From an uncultured Prevotellaceae bacterium (GTDB taxonomy: Bacteria; Bacteroidota; Bacteroidia; Bacteroidales; Bacteroidaceae), in the NCBI GenBank assembly GCA_937877605.1, contig CALFJA010000029.1, positions 1 through 37,411 of the forward strand: a stretch of 37,411 nucleotides of DNA. Reading direction: 5' to 3'. The position numbers were made by a program, and so were the translations under genes. The notes below the pieces were generated by a model. That model had not been told where the DNA came from. It saw nothing but the letters and a program-made list of their open reading frames with translations, and searched no databases. Of the stretch, positions 16,331 through 23,872 are shown piece by piece; positions within the stretch are counted from its first letter, which is position 1, and each line of letters begins with the position of its first letter.

Positions 16331-16549
16331 GTGCGCGGTGCCGGAGTTCAACGTGTCTATGGCTATCGCTTTGTTGGCGAGATAAGTGTCCACGGTAAGA
16401 GATATCGTTGTCGTAGTTACGACTACAACAAGGTCGTGGCATGGCTCGAAGACATGAGAGAGAAATACAGCGACATCCCCCGTTTTTCCGAAGAAGGATA
16501 TGAGAAGCTGCAGAAAAAAGCATATAACCAAACTCGTAGCAAAGATTGA
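16331..16549 (+). CDS. Small AP2/integrase-N-like protein, start unclear
   Basis: The C-terminal part is convincing coding sequence: YGYRFVGEISVHGKRYRCRS then YDYNKVVAWLEDMREKY. This beta-beta-beta-helix pattern resembles AP2-like DNA-binding domains found at integrase N-termini and in phage proteins, but the match is by eye. I give the GTG start at 16331. An ATG at 16238 would add 31 Arg/Gly-rich residues that look like a shadow of another frame. That other frame (16278-16385) encodes a plausible 35-residue peptide. Confidence 0.45.
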   Translation: MRGAGVQRVYGYRFVGEISVHGKRYRCRSYDYNKVVAWLEDMREKYSDIPRFSEEGYEKLQKKAYNQTRSKD

Positions 16550-16680
16550 AAATTAACATCATGATAAAGAAAGTCTATCACCGGCCTTTCTCAATGGCCA
16601 TGAGGATGCACTGACAGAGACTAATAAAACACTTGAACGATGAACAGAATAAATTATTTTTCAAAAAAATCGGCAAAAAG

Positions 16681-16711
16681 TTTGCGCAGTACAAAAAAGT
16701 CGCTACATTTG
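16681..16711 (+). promoter_or_regulatory. Promoter of structured-leader module, copy 1
   Basis: TTTG at 16681-16684, 19-nt spacer, TACATTTG at 16704-16711. Copy 2 (36881-36911) has the same elements, spacing and TTTGCGCAG context. The start of transcription should fall near 16718. Confidence 0.85.
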
Positions 16712-16715
16712 TGGC

Positions 16716-16872
16716 GTCTAATTTTCCAAAGCGATGCAAGATCGCTGGCCACGGAGTCAGCCTTTTTTGTGTCCGAAACATTTCGTAAACTGAATAAAAC
16801 TGCGCCGTGTCGGGTGTCGGGAAACCGCCCCGGAGTCCTGCTTTGGAGACTTAGACAACACGTAGCGCAGTT
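16716..16872 (+). ncRNA. Structured leader RNA, copy 1
   Basis: Predicted RNA element directly downstream of a strong promoter, homologous to 36916-37071. P1 is AGCGAT/ATCGCT (16730-16746). A second hairpin, GCTGGC/GTCAGC (16744-16761), shares bases 16744-16746 with P1 and is followed by six Ts (16763-16768). Further on, an outer stem (16798-16810 with 16858-16872, UA bulge at 16863-16864) encloses a hairpin capped by a GAAA tetraloop (16811-16832) and another stem AGTC/GACT (16834-16851). P1, the outer stem, the tetraloop hairpin and the last stem all differ from copy 2 by compensatory changes. I do not recognise it as a known RNA family. Confidence 0.75.
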
Positions 16873-16895
16873 ATTTTTGTCTAAAATACCAAAGT

Positions 16896-17111
16896 ATGCA
16901 ACAAACGATTTACCGTTCGTGCGAGCACTTTCCAATTTGGAAAGAATTGCAAAGAAGTGCAAAGTGTTTCCTTCATCGGAAGAACCGGTTCTTCAGCCGG
17001 CTCTGCCAGGAAGACTTCACCAATCTCGAAGTTATTGTGGCCCACGCCTACGCCGTGGCCTTGTTACTCATCATCGGCCTTGCCGGAACATTGGAAGGAG
17101 GTAGTGTATGA
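16896..17111 (+). CDS. Small hydrophobic protein of the duplicated module, copy 1
   Basis: Protein of 71 residues. The C-terminal half contains EVIVAHAYAVALLLIIGLAG, a likely single membrane helix, and ends in TLEGG. The protein starting at 37095 shares this half almost exactly (C-Q-E-acidic, then EVIV-HAYAV-LLLIIGLAGTLEGG), while the first 30 residues differ. The ATG at 16896 follows the structured leader by about 24 nt. The final LEGG codons read GGAAGGAGGT and so place a strong Shine-Dalgarno 7 nt before the next ATG, which overlaps this stop. Function unknown. A membrane or regulatory leader protein is possible. Confidence 0.7.
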   Translation: MQQTIYRSCEHFPIWKELQRSAKCFLHRKNRFFSRLCQEDFTNLEVIVAHAYAVALLLIIGLAGTLEGGSV

Positions 17112-17317
17112 TTATTCGCAGAGAAGACCCAATGGTTGACATGGGCAATCGACCCTACTTCGTACAAATGTACAACCTGAACACCCTCGACCCTGTTAGG
17201 AAATGGTATTTCGGTGTAAACCGCCAAGACGCTGGAGAACTGGACGTTGACCAGTTACTCGAGATGCGCGATGATATCAATGAGATTATCCAGGAACTGG
17301 AAGGAGGTGAACTATGA
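17108..17317 (+). CDS. Hypothetical small phage protein
   Basis: Protein of 69 residues, hydrophilic, with no family I can name. It starts inside the previous stop (ATGA overlap) behind an encoded GGAGG. The sequence PYFVQMYNLNTLDPVRKWYF is followed by a helical acidic end, LLEMRDDINEIIQELEGGEL. Its final LEGG codons again form GGAAGGAGGT for the next gene. It is part of the early operon that leads to the primase-helicase. Confidence 0.65.
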   Translation: MIIRREDPMVDMGNRPYFVQMYNLNTLDPVRKWYFGVNRQDAGELDVDQLLEMRDDINEIIQELEGGEL

Positions 17318-17541
17318 TTACAAGAGAAGAATTACTGAAGCGCGTGGAGCGCGAGTTCCTGAACTGCCCGGACCTTTGGATGTACATGAAGAAGTTGCAG
17401 GAAGTGGCTGCACACATTGCAGTAGACGACAACGACATTGACGACCGTGAGCGTGTGGTGTATGTCCGCGTCTTACTCCGGCTCTCCCGTTCCTTTGAGA
17501 AAGTTCAGCAATGGCTGTTGGATCTTGAAGAAGAAACGTAG
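17314..17541 (+). CDS. Hypothetical small phage protein
   Basis: Protein of 75 residues, mostly helical and charged (VVYVRVLLRLSRSFEKVQQW is typical). It overlaps the preceding stop by 4 bp and sits behind a perfect GGAGG. I see no domain. The place just before the primase-helicase suggests an early or replication accessory role, but that is only context. Confidence 0.65.
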   Translation: MITREELLKRVEREFLNCPDLWMYMKKLQEVAAHIAVDDNDIDDRERVVYVRVLLRLSRSFEKVQQWLLDLEEET

Positions 17542-17633
17542 CCGTATGGGTGTGGGAAAAGTGTCTTTCTCTGACCCCACACCCCTCCTTATATTTGCAA
17601 AAGAAAACAGTAATTGTGTAATAATGTAATGAT

Positions 17634-20540
17634 ATGATAACTTCCGAGAAAATTTTTGCCCAGACACGTGGTGGTCTGGACATCATCCTCGACCTCTTTC
17701 CTGAAGCCTCCGTTTGTTTGGAAAATCCTCGTGCGAAGTTTCGCAAACGCGGCAGTGAACGAACGCCCAGTGCCCATCTGATTCAGAAAGACCATGTGTG
17801 GTATGTGAAAGATTTCGGTGAAACCGGAAAAGGTCTGAATGGCATCCGTCTCTGGATGGAAGCCCACTTCATGGACGTCGACCGCTTTGGTGAAGCCTGC
17901 ATGGCCATTGCCAAACAGTTCGGCATCACCGACGAATTGGACAGGAACGTGAATATGCCAGAATTTCGCAAACGTGCAGCTACCTCAGAAGAGCCCGACG
18001 GCGAGATGCAGTTCCGGCTTAAAGAGAAGTTCAGCCAGGAAGAATTGCGTCTGCTCGGTCCTCACGTAACACAAGGAACCGTCGACGCGCTCCACTGGTA
18101 CTCGGCCGAGTGGGTAGGCAAACCCAAAGATCGCAAGATTACGGAAAAGCATTCCACCAACACCTATCCTATATTTATACGCGAGTGCGTGGTGGAGGAA
18201 GCGCATGGCGACCAGCCGGAGAAGAAATTCTACAAACTCTATGAGCCAAAGAACACCGAGAAAGGGTTCCGCTTTCAGTATTTTCCTATTGGAGCAAAAG
18301 AGCCTGACTACATCAACGGGCTCCATGAGTTGCAGAAGGCCCACGCCAAGTATGTGGAGCAAGCCCGCCTGGAGTGGGAAGCCACTCATAAAGATTCCGA
18401 ACCATTCATGGAAAGCCAGTGCAAACTGAAAGAGGTGGTCATTTGTAGCGGTGAGCGCGATGCCCTTTGTGTGCGGTCGCACGGTTATCATCCTGTGTGG
18501 CTCAACAGCGAAACGGCTTCACTCTCCGGCCGACAGATGGACGTCCTGCGTCGATATGCCGAGACCATCTATAACATTCCCGACATGGACGCCACCGGCA
18601 TTAAGGCCGCCACCGAGTTGGCAAAGCGCCACATCGACATCTATACCGTTTGGCTTCCACAGCGCACAATGGGCAGATACACCGACCACCGTGGCAAGCC
18701 ATTGAAAGACCTGCGCGACTGGTCGGAACTGCGTCCAACGAAATCAGACTTCCGCGATTTGCTTTTGAAAGGAAAACCGGCAAAGTTTTGGACGGAGAAG
18801 ACCGACAAGAACGGTTATCGCAGGTACGACATCGACACAGAGTATCTATTCCACTTTCTGCAACTGCACGGCTTCTACATTCTGCGCGACGACAACGCAA
18901 AAGACCCTCGATTCATCCGGATTGAAAACAACATCGTAAAGAGTGTCACCACACGCGACATCCGTTCCTTCGTCCGTCGATGGGCAACAGCCGAAGACAC
19001 CACGCAGCATCACCACGTGAGAAACCTCATACTGAACACCCCACGCCTATCTCCTTCAGCGTTGGAAGCCCTTCAAGAAATAGATCTTGACTTTACTAGT
19101 GCCACACCATCTACACAGATGTTCTTCTTCCGGAATGGCACGGTTAACGTTTCTCCGGACAAGATAGAGTTCTTCAACCGGAAGCAAAACCCACTGGAAC
19201 AATATGTTTGGCAAGAGAACGTCTTGAACCACGACTATCGCGAACTCCCTCCAATGTTTGCCTATTCCGTCGAGAATGGCGAAGACAGCGAGCCAGAATT
19301 GAGTTTCTCTGTTTCCGATTGCCAGACGTCTCATTTCTTTGGCTATCTGATAAACTCTTCCCGTTTGTATTGGCGCAAGGAAATGGAATACCCCTTCTCT
19401 ACGTTGGAGGAGCGTGAAGCCTATCGACAGCAGCACCTCTTCGATATCGCCGGTGCCGGTCTACTACCTGCCGAGCATCAGGAACAACTGCAGAACCTAA
19501 TGAGTAAACTATTCGCTTTGGGCTACATCCTACACCAATACAAAAGTCCCGACCGCGCATGGGCCTTGATGGCTATGGACTCAAAGATTGGTGAGAACGA
19601 CCAGGCAAACGGTCGGTCGGGCAAATCTTTCTTCTATGTATTTCTTGAAAGATTGCGGAGAACGGTTCAGATGAGCGGTCGCTCTGGCGACCTCACTAAG
19701 AACCCCCACTGGCTGGACCGCGTCAATCAGTTCACCCAGGTGCTCCAAATCGACGACCTGGATGAGCGCATGCCCGCCTCCTTCTTCTACGACAACATTA
19801 CCGGCGCGATGACCGTAAACCCAAAGAACAATCAGTCGTTCACCATTCCATTCTCGCAGTCGCCCAAACTTGGCTTTACCACCAACTACGTCCCTTCAGA
19901 CTTCGACCCGTCGAGTGAGGCCCGCATGATCTACATGGTCTATTCCGACTATTACCACCAGCGGACGGAAGATAACGACTATTTGGAGACGCGTTCCATC
20001 CGTGATGACTTCGGAAAGGCACTCTATATGGAAGACTATACAGAGGAAGAGTGGAATGCCGATTTCAATTTCGTGTTGCAGTGTGAGCGCTTCTACCTCT
20101 GGCTAAAGAAACATTTCCCCGCCCTGAAACTGCAACCACCAATGGCCAACATTAAGACGCGCAAGCTCAAACGCGACATGGGTGAGAACTTCGAAGAGTG
20201 GGCTTACCAATACTTTGCTGAAGATTCAGAACATTTGGATTGCCAGTTAGTCCGGACGGAAGTGTTCGACGACTTCAAGCGCTATTCTAACCTTTCCAAT
20301 GTCAAGATGAAAGGTTTTACAAGAAAACTCCGAGCCTTTGCCGTCTTGTGTCCGTACATTCACGAGATGGATCCGGAGGAATTCCGGAACTCCCAGGGGC
20401 GCAATGTGGTGTCACAGAATATGGGTGATCCGTTGAATCCTCAGAAGACAAAGACTGTCGAGATGCTCTATATGCGCTCAGTGAAAGCCGAGCAAGAACG
20501 ACTCAAGACGATTAACGAGTACGGAGCGGAGCCATTCTGA
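17634..20540 (+). CDS. Phage primase-helicase
   Basis: Bifunctional replication protein of 968 residues. The N-terminal part begins like CHC2-type or related primases without a full zinc finger. A TOPRIM domain follows, with EVVICSGERDAL (Glu274) and IPDMDATGIKAA (Asp317 and Asp319, metal ligands). The C-terminal half is a superfamily 3/D5-like helicase with Walker A GRSGKS (660-665) and Walker B VLQIDDLDE (703-711). It would prime and unwind phage DNA. The gene follows the small early genes by about 90 bp. An origin-like repeat block lies about 1 kb downstream. Confidence 0.88.
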   Translation: MITSEKIFAQTRGGLDIILDLFPEASVCLENPRAKFRKRGSERTPSAHLIQKDHVWYVKDFGETGKGLNGIRLWMEAHFMDVDRFGEACMAIAKQFGITDELDRNVNMPEFRKRAATSEEPDGEMQFRLKEKFSQEELRLLGPHVTQGTVDALHWYSAEWVGKPKDRKITEKHSTNTYPIFIRECVVEEAHGDQPEKKFYKLYEPKNTEKGFRFQYFPIGAKEPDYINGLHELQKAHAKYVEQARLEWEATHKDSEPFMESQCKLKEVVICSGERDALCVRSHGYHPVWLNSETASLSGRQMDVLRRYAETIYNIPDMDATGIKAATELAKRHIDIYTVWLPQRTMGRYTDHRGKPLKDLRDWSELRPTKSDFRDLLLKGKPAKFWTEKTDKNGYRRYDIDTEYLFHFLQLHGFYILRDDNAKDPRFIRIENNIVKSVTTRDIRSFVRRWATAEDTTQHHHVRNLILNTPRLSPSALEALQEIDLDFTSATPSTQMFFFRNGTVNVSPDKIEFFNRKQNPLEQYVWQENVLNHDYRELPPMFAYSVENGEDSEPELSFSVSDCQTSHFFGYLINSSRLYWRKEMEYPFSTLEEREAYRQQHLFDIAGAGLLPAEHQEQLQNLMSKLFALGYILHQYKSPDRAWALMAMDSKIGENDQANGRSGKSFFYVFLERLRRTVQMSGRSGDLTKNPHWLDRVNQFTQVLQIDDLDERMPASFFYDNITGAMTVNPKNNQSFTIPFSQSPKLGFTTNYVPSDFDPSSEARMIYMVYSDYYHQRTEDNDYLETRSIRDDFGKALYMEDYTEEEWNADFNFVLQCERFYLWLKKHFPALKLQPPMANIKTRKLKRDMGENFEEWAYQYFAEDSEHLDCQLVRTEVFDDFKRYSNLSNVKMKGFTRKLRAFAVLCPYIHEMDPEEFRNSQGRNVVSQNMGDPLNPQKTKTVEMLYMRSVKAEQERLKTINEYGAEPF

Positions 20541-20574
20541 CATTATACACACGCTATACGCACATTATACACAC
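20541..20574. repeat. Three 11-bp tandem repeats after the primase gene
   Basis: CATTATACACA, CGCTATACGCA and CATTATACACA follow each other directly after the primase-helicase stop. The outer two are identical. They could be a binding site, or part of the origin region that begins about 900 bp further on. Confidence 0.6.
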
Positions 20575-20593
20575 TGTTTTCTTTTACCAGTTT

Positions 20594-20623
20594 GCGGCGG
20601 AGCAGAATTATCTGTTTCGCCGC
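20594..20623. terminator. Hairpin terminator after the primase gene
   Basis: GCGGCG (20594-20599) pairs with CGCCGC (20618-20623), with an inner CAGA/TCTG stem and an ATTA loop. It lies between the primase-helicase and the convergent hicB, about 55 bp after the primase stop. Confidence 0.65.
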
Positions 20624-20689
20624 TTCATTTATATAAAAGCCGGAACATTTCTGCCCCGGCCACCCAGATTGTTTTTGTCAAACAACAAA

Positions 20690-21088
20690 TCAGAGTGTTA
20701 TGCTTAACAGCTCATGCGCAAAGCGATGAATACCGGAAATAATCCGATCAGCCTGTTTCTTTCGTGGAACGGCACGATGATTGAGGTAATTGGAAAGTTG
20801 TTTCTGATTGATACCCGTAAGTTTCTCCATTCCTGCCAGCGACATAAAGCTGGAGTAGTATTCAAGAAAACTCGGCACATCGAATTTCCATTCAATTTCA
20901 AACTCCCCCTTGATTTGTTCTGGCCATCTATCTTCTGGCAGATTCTTTTTAATCAGACGGATAGCCTCGTAGGTATCATCTTGCACTTCTTTAATGGTAT
21001 CACCCCCAGCATAGATGCCCTCGCAGTTCTCCGAGAATGCGCCGAACATATCTTTCGACGCGCTGATGTTCATAATAATTTTCTCCAT
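20690..21088 (-). CDS. hicB: HicB antitoxin
   Basis: Antitoxin of 132 residues. The N-terminal half has the HicB partial RNase H fold (FGAFSENCEGIYAGGDTIKE then VQDDTYEAIRLIKKNLPE). The C-terminal half carries an HTH-like segment (MEKLTGINQKQLSNYLNHRA) for DNA binding and autoregulation. It lies directly downstream of hicA on the minus strand, 33 bp apart, in the usual toxin-first order. The pair is flanked by rightward phage genes and is an independently placed cassette. Confidence 0.88.
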   Translation of the reverse strand: MEKIIMNISASKDMFGAFSENCEGIYAGGDTIKEVQDDTYEAIRLIKKNLPEDRWPEQIKGEFEIEWKFDVPSFLEYYSSFMSLAGMEKLTGINQKQLSNYLNHRAVPRKKQADRIISGIHRFAHELLSITL

Positions 21089-21121
21089 ATCTTTTTATTT
21101 TTTTTATTGGAAGTGCAAGGC

Positions 21122-21301
21122 TTAGACCTTGTATTTCCTGATGAGATGGTTTACTAATGGCTGCGGCATTTCCTTTGCCCCATGATAGGGAACCGGTTCC
21201 GTCAGCACTCCGCCTTTTGTATAGAAGTAGTGGCTGCCTTCAGCATGGTCGAATTTCCAACCAGCCTTGGTGAACCTCCGGTGTAACTCTTTACTTTTCA
21301 T
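21122..21301 (-). CDS. hicA: HicA mRNA-interferase toxin
   Basis: Toxin of 59 residues. HicA enzymes cleave mRNA and are neutralised by HicB. The dsRBD-like fold is recognisable: KSKELHRRFTKAGWKFDHAE, then GSHYFY with the catalytic His, and a C-terminal VPYHGAKEMPQPLVNHLIRK. I chose the ATG at 21301. A GTG at 21325 would extend it by 8 residues, but the -7 box at 21328-21335 puts the transcript start inside that extension. Confidence 0.9.
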   Translation of the reverse strand: MKSKELHRRFTKAGWKFDHAEGSHYFYTKGGVLTEPVPYHGAKEMPQPLVNHLIRKYKV

Positions 21302-21327
21302 AATTACTCTGTTGTTGCTTGACACCG

Positions 21328-21335
21328 CAAAAATA
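21328..21335 (-). promoter_or_regulatory. hicAB -7 box
   Basis: The minus strand reads TATTTTTG (exact TAnnTTTG), 26 bp upstream of the hicA ATG. The upstream TTTG element is not clear. Confidence 0.5.
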
Positions 21336-21465
21336 GCAAAAGTTCTATTATTATAAAAATTTTCTCTAAAAAATAATAGCGATTTTTCTATTTTAGATGA
21401 TTCTTAATGTGCCATTTTTGCCTGACGGCCGATTTTTTGTTCCCCACACCCCATTTAATTTTGTA

Positions 21466-21770
21466 CAAAAAAAGTGTAATTCTGTAATATGGGGAATGTC
21501 GGGGCGCAGAAATGCCGATAAATAAAGGATTTCAGAGTGTATTACAGTATTACACTTTTAATTACACTTTCAATTACAAATTAAAAAAAAGTGTAATTTA
21601 AACTGTAAATAAGGGGAATTTTGGCCGATGCGACATACAGAAATACAGTTTTACAGTTTCCGTACAAATCCGCTTTTGGGGTGTTATTTCGATTTGTATT
21701 TTTACTAACTGTCTGACTCACAACACTTTAACTATTTTCAAAATTACAAATACAGAATTACAGAAAAAAA
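21466..21770. repeat. AT-rich block of ATTACA/TGTAAT iteron-like motifs
   Basis: This gene-free stretch between hicA and the gene at 21913 contains about ten copies of ATTACA or TGTAAT, many extended to AATTACACTTT, TATTACAGTATTACAC or AGTGTAATT. Both orientations occur. Related TTACAG and TACAG copies lie near 21645-21660 and 21740-21765. High AT, clustered short repeats and closeness to the primase-helicase suggest a replication origin or a large operator. No gene is visible from 21336 to 21883. Confidence 0.55.
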
Positions 21771-21883
21771 AGGAAGAAATCAGAGGCTGTTGGAAAGAGA
21801 TGAAAAAGTTTGGACAGAAAAATAGATTTTTTACTAAACCGACAGCATCAGAATGGTGATTTTCCAATAATCCAGAAAGTTCG

Positions 21884-21891
21884 TATATTTG
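21884..21891 (+). promoter_or_regulatory. -7 box upstream of the gene at 21913
   Basis: TATATTTG (exact TAnnTTTG) lies 21 bp before the ATG at 21913. TTTC at 21861-21864 is a near match to the upstream element at a 19-nt spacing. Confidence 0.6.
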
Positions 21892-21912
21892 TATAATTAT
21901 ATTGAACAAAAT

Positions 21913-22458
21913 ATGGAAAGCTCTGTACGATTAAAAAAATGTGTGGCTTCTGTCAGGATGAGCAAATATCTCGTAGAGTATCTGACGGCGAAATATGGCG
22001 TACATCCTAAAACGGGTGGTGTGCGTTTCCCTCCGGGAACAGATCTCTATGTTCTCGTCTGGGACGCAATGCGTCCAGCCCGTATCTCTCCACGCGAAGA
22101 ATCAGAAGAAGTTGCGGACGCCGATTCCGACGGAGAACTAAAAATCCATTTGCCCTGTTCTGGCATGGTCTCACCTTATGCCTCAAAGAAATCTCCAGAA
22201 TACTGGAATTACCTAAGTTTGTCGGCAAAGCGTGAGATCAGAGCATTCGTTTCGCTTCATTTCAACTTCGAGTTTCATCGCTTCATGATGAAAAATGAGG
22301 AATTAGGACGACCTCTCCAAATACGCGAAGCTGTAGCGGATTTTCGTCGGCGATATCGAATTGTTTCTATCAGCGAAGATGGCCTACTGAAGAACTTCGC
22401 GAGGTATCGACAAAAGATTGCTCCATCAAAAAAACGGAAATACACACATAAAAGATAA
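21913..22458 (+). CDS. Hypothetical phage protein, basic C-terminus
   Basis: Protein of 181 residues, family unknown to me. The N-terminus (VRMSKYLVEYLTAKYGVHPK) may be DNA-interacting. The last 45 residues are strongly basic and end in KRKYTHKR. The ATG at 21913 is preferred to the TTG at 21889 because the -7 box at 21884-21891 overlaps the latter. It is the first gene right of the iteron-like block and its basic character would suit an origin-binding role, but there is no direct evidence. Confidence 0.6.
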   Translation: MESSVRLKKCVASVRMSKYLVEYLTAKYGVHPKTGGVRFPPGTDLYVLVWDAMRPARISPREESEEVADADSDGELKIHLPCSGMVSPYASKKSPEYWNYLSLSAKREIRAFVSLHFNFEFHRFMMKNEELGRPLQIREAVADFRRRYRIVSISEDGLLKNFARYRQKIAPSKKRKYTHKR

Positions 22459-22516
22459 GATTTTCAATAATTTAACTATCAAACAATGTAAGTTTTTGTC
22501 CAATAAATGTTTGACC

Positions 22517-22864
22517 ATGAAAGAGTTTTTAAATTTAATTAAGATTGAGCCACTATCCTCTCAACACACCGACGAGATTCTTTTGGTTGCGGATCGTGTA
22601 GATTTGTCTCCTATTTCGGAAGATTCCGAAGATGGTGTTTTATTGAATTGTAGTACGACAATTGTCTGCGACCTGCCAGAAGACACATCTGCTCTTGATT
22701 TTTTAAGGCTGCCACGTGAATGCATCATCACCATTCGAGATTCTAAACGCCAGGAACATCGAATAGGTTCCTCAGGTATTCCGGCTCGGGCCATGCTTAT
22801 TCCATATTTTAATAAGGCGAATCTCCAAATCAGTTGTAAACAACTCATTTCTCCACTTTTGTAG
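22517..22864 (+). CDS. Hypothetical phage protein
   Basis: Protein of 115 residues with no domain I recognise. It starts at the ATG at 22517. The frame open from 22418 only adds a lysine-rich stretch that overlaps the preceding gene. It is acidic in the middle (DLSPISEDSEDGVLL) and ends in CKQLISPLL. It lies upstream of the protease and capsid genes, which have their own -7 box. Confidence 0.55.
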   Translation: MKEFLNLIKIEPLSSQHTDEILLVADRVDLSPISEDSEDGVLLNCSTTIVCDLPEDTSALDFLRLPRECIITIRDSKRQEHRIGSSGIPARAMLIPYFNKANLQISCKQLISPLL

Positions 22865-22901
22865 TTTTTTTCTTGGCCTTTATATATAATAAGGTATAAG
22901 A

Positions 22902-22909
22902 TAATTTTG
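22902..22909 (+). promoter_or_regulatory. -7 box upstream of the virion genes
   Basis: TAATTTTG matches TAnnTTTG and lies 22 bp before the protease ATG. The nearest TTG upstream is 26 nt away, longer than usual. It may be the start of the capsid operon. Confidence 0.45.
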
Positions 22910-22931
22910 CAAAAGAACAATTCTTGAAAGT

Positions 22932-23852
22932 ATGAATTATTTGCAAAAACTTCTTATATCTGGACATCCATTGTTTATAACACACGATGGATTTCGCGAG
23001 GCGATGTGCAATGAGTTTCCTCTCAATGGGGCATCTATAAAGCAGAGAGAGCCTGAGAGTCACCTCAACAAAGTATTGCTGGAGTTATTCCACATGAGCA
23101 ATGTTAAAGAATCACTTCTTACGGAAGAGTATGAGAATGCTGGCATTGAACGAGGTTCTATTGCTTACCATCCTATTTTTGGATTCATTACTTCAGACTG
23201 CCGTTGGTATTTTTCATCCAAGCAACTTGAACACGACATCATTGCCGCAGAAAACAATCCACAGATAGGATGCCATTTACTGCACATTAACACTCCTGGA
23301 GGCGAAGCTTGGTATCTGGACCGGCTTTCAGAAACTCTGCGCGAGTGTAAAAAACCTATTATTGCATTTGTTGAAGGTAGTTGCTGTTCTGCAGGCTATT
23401 ACATTGCATGCCATGCGCAACGTATATATGCTTGTACAGCAAATGATTATTTCGGTTGCATTGGCACCCTCGTTTCTTTCTATGATTATGAACCATATTT
23501 TGAGAAACTTGGAATAAAAAAGGTAGAAGCACGAGCCACTCGCTCGGATTTGAAGAATAAAGAAACTCAGGACTTGCGTAATGGAGAAGCAGAAGAATTC
23601 ATTAAAGACTTCCTCGATCCATTGAATGACCAATTCATCAATGAGGTTTGTGCATGTCGTGATTCCTTAAAGAAACTGAAAGAAGATCATCCTGCTTTAA
23701 GAGGAAAGACATATACGACCTTCCCTGCAATTGAATGCGGTCTGATTGACGACATTCGCACGTTGTATCAGGTTGTATCAGAATGCCAGACTCTATCAGA
23801 ACAATACATTTCGGACATAGAGATGCTAAATGCATCCTATCAAATAATTTAA
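22932..23852 (+). CDS. S49 (SppA/phage) prohead protease
   Basis: Serine protease of 306 residues in the S49 family used by many phages for capsid maturation. LLHINTPGGEAW forms the oxyanion region. GSCCSAGYYIACHA holds the predicted nucleophile Ser153. GCIGTLVSFYDYEPYFEKLG is a clear SppA-type block, and Lys208 in TRSDLKNKET is at about the right distance for the catalytic lysine. It lies 20 bp before the capsid gene, whose acidic N-terminal domain is its likely substrate. Confidence 0.85.
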   Translation: MNYLQKLLISGHPLFITHDGFREAMCNEFPLNGASIKQREPESHLNKVLLELFHMSNVKESLLTEEYENAGIERGSIAYHPIFGFITSDCRWYFSSKQLEHDIIAAENNPQIGCHLLHINTPGGEAWYLDRLSETLRECKKPIIAFVEGSCCSAGYYIACHAQRIYACTANDYFGCIGTLVSFYDYEPYFEKLGIKKVEARATRSDLKNKETQDLRNGEAEEFIKDFLDPLNDQFINEVCACRDSLKKLKEDHPALRGKTYTTFPAIECGLIDDIRTLYQVVSECQTLSEQYISDIEMLNASYQII

Positions 23853-23872
23853 TTTTTAAATGTTTTAATTTT

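Noticed and set aside
16798..16872. Known self-cleaving ribozyme or integron attC site
   Set aside because: The hammerhead CUGANGA core is absent and no HDV-like nesting is clear. The stem with bulged bases recalls attC, but the flanking GTCTAA repeats are direct and not inverted as attC requires.
16716..16901. Transposon insertion with a target-site duplication
   Set aside because: The internal repeats are imperfect, and both the upstream promoter and the downstream gene are homologous between the two copies, so the whole module was duplicated, not an insert alone. Kept only as an alternative in the findings.
16681..17111. Retron or diversity-generating retroelement RNA
   Set aside because: No reverse transcriptase gene is present in the window.
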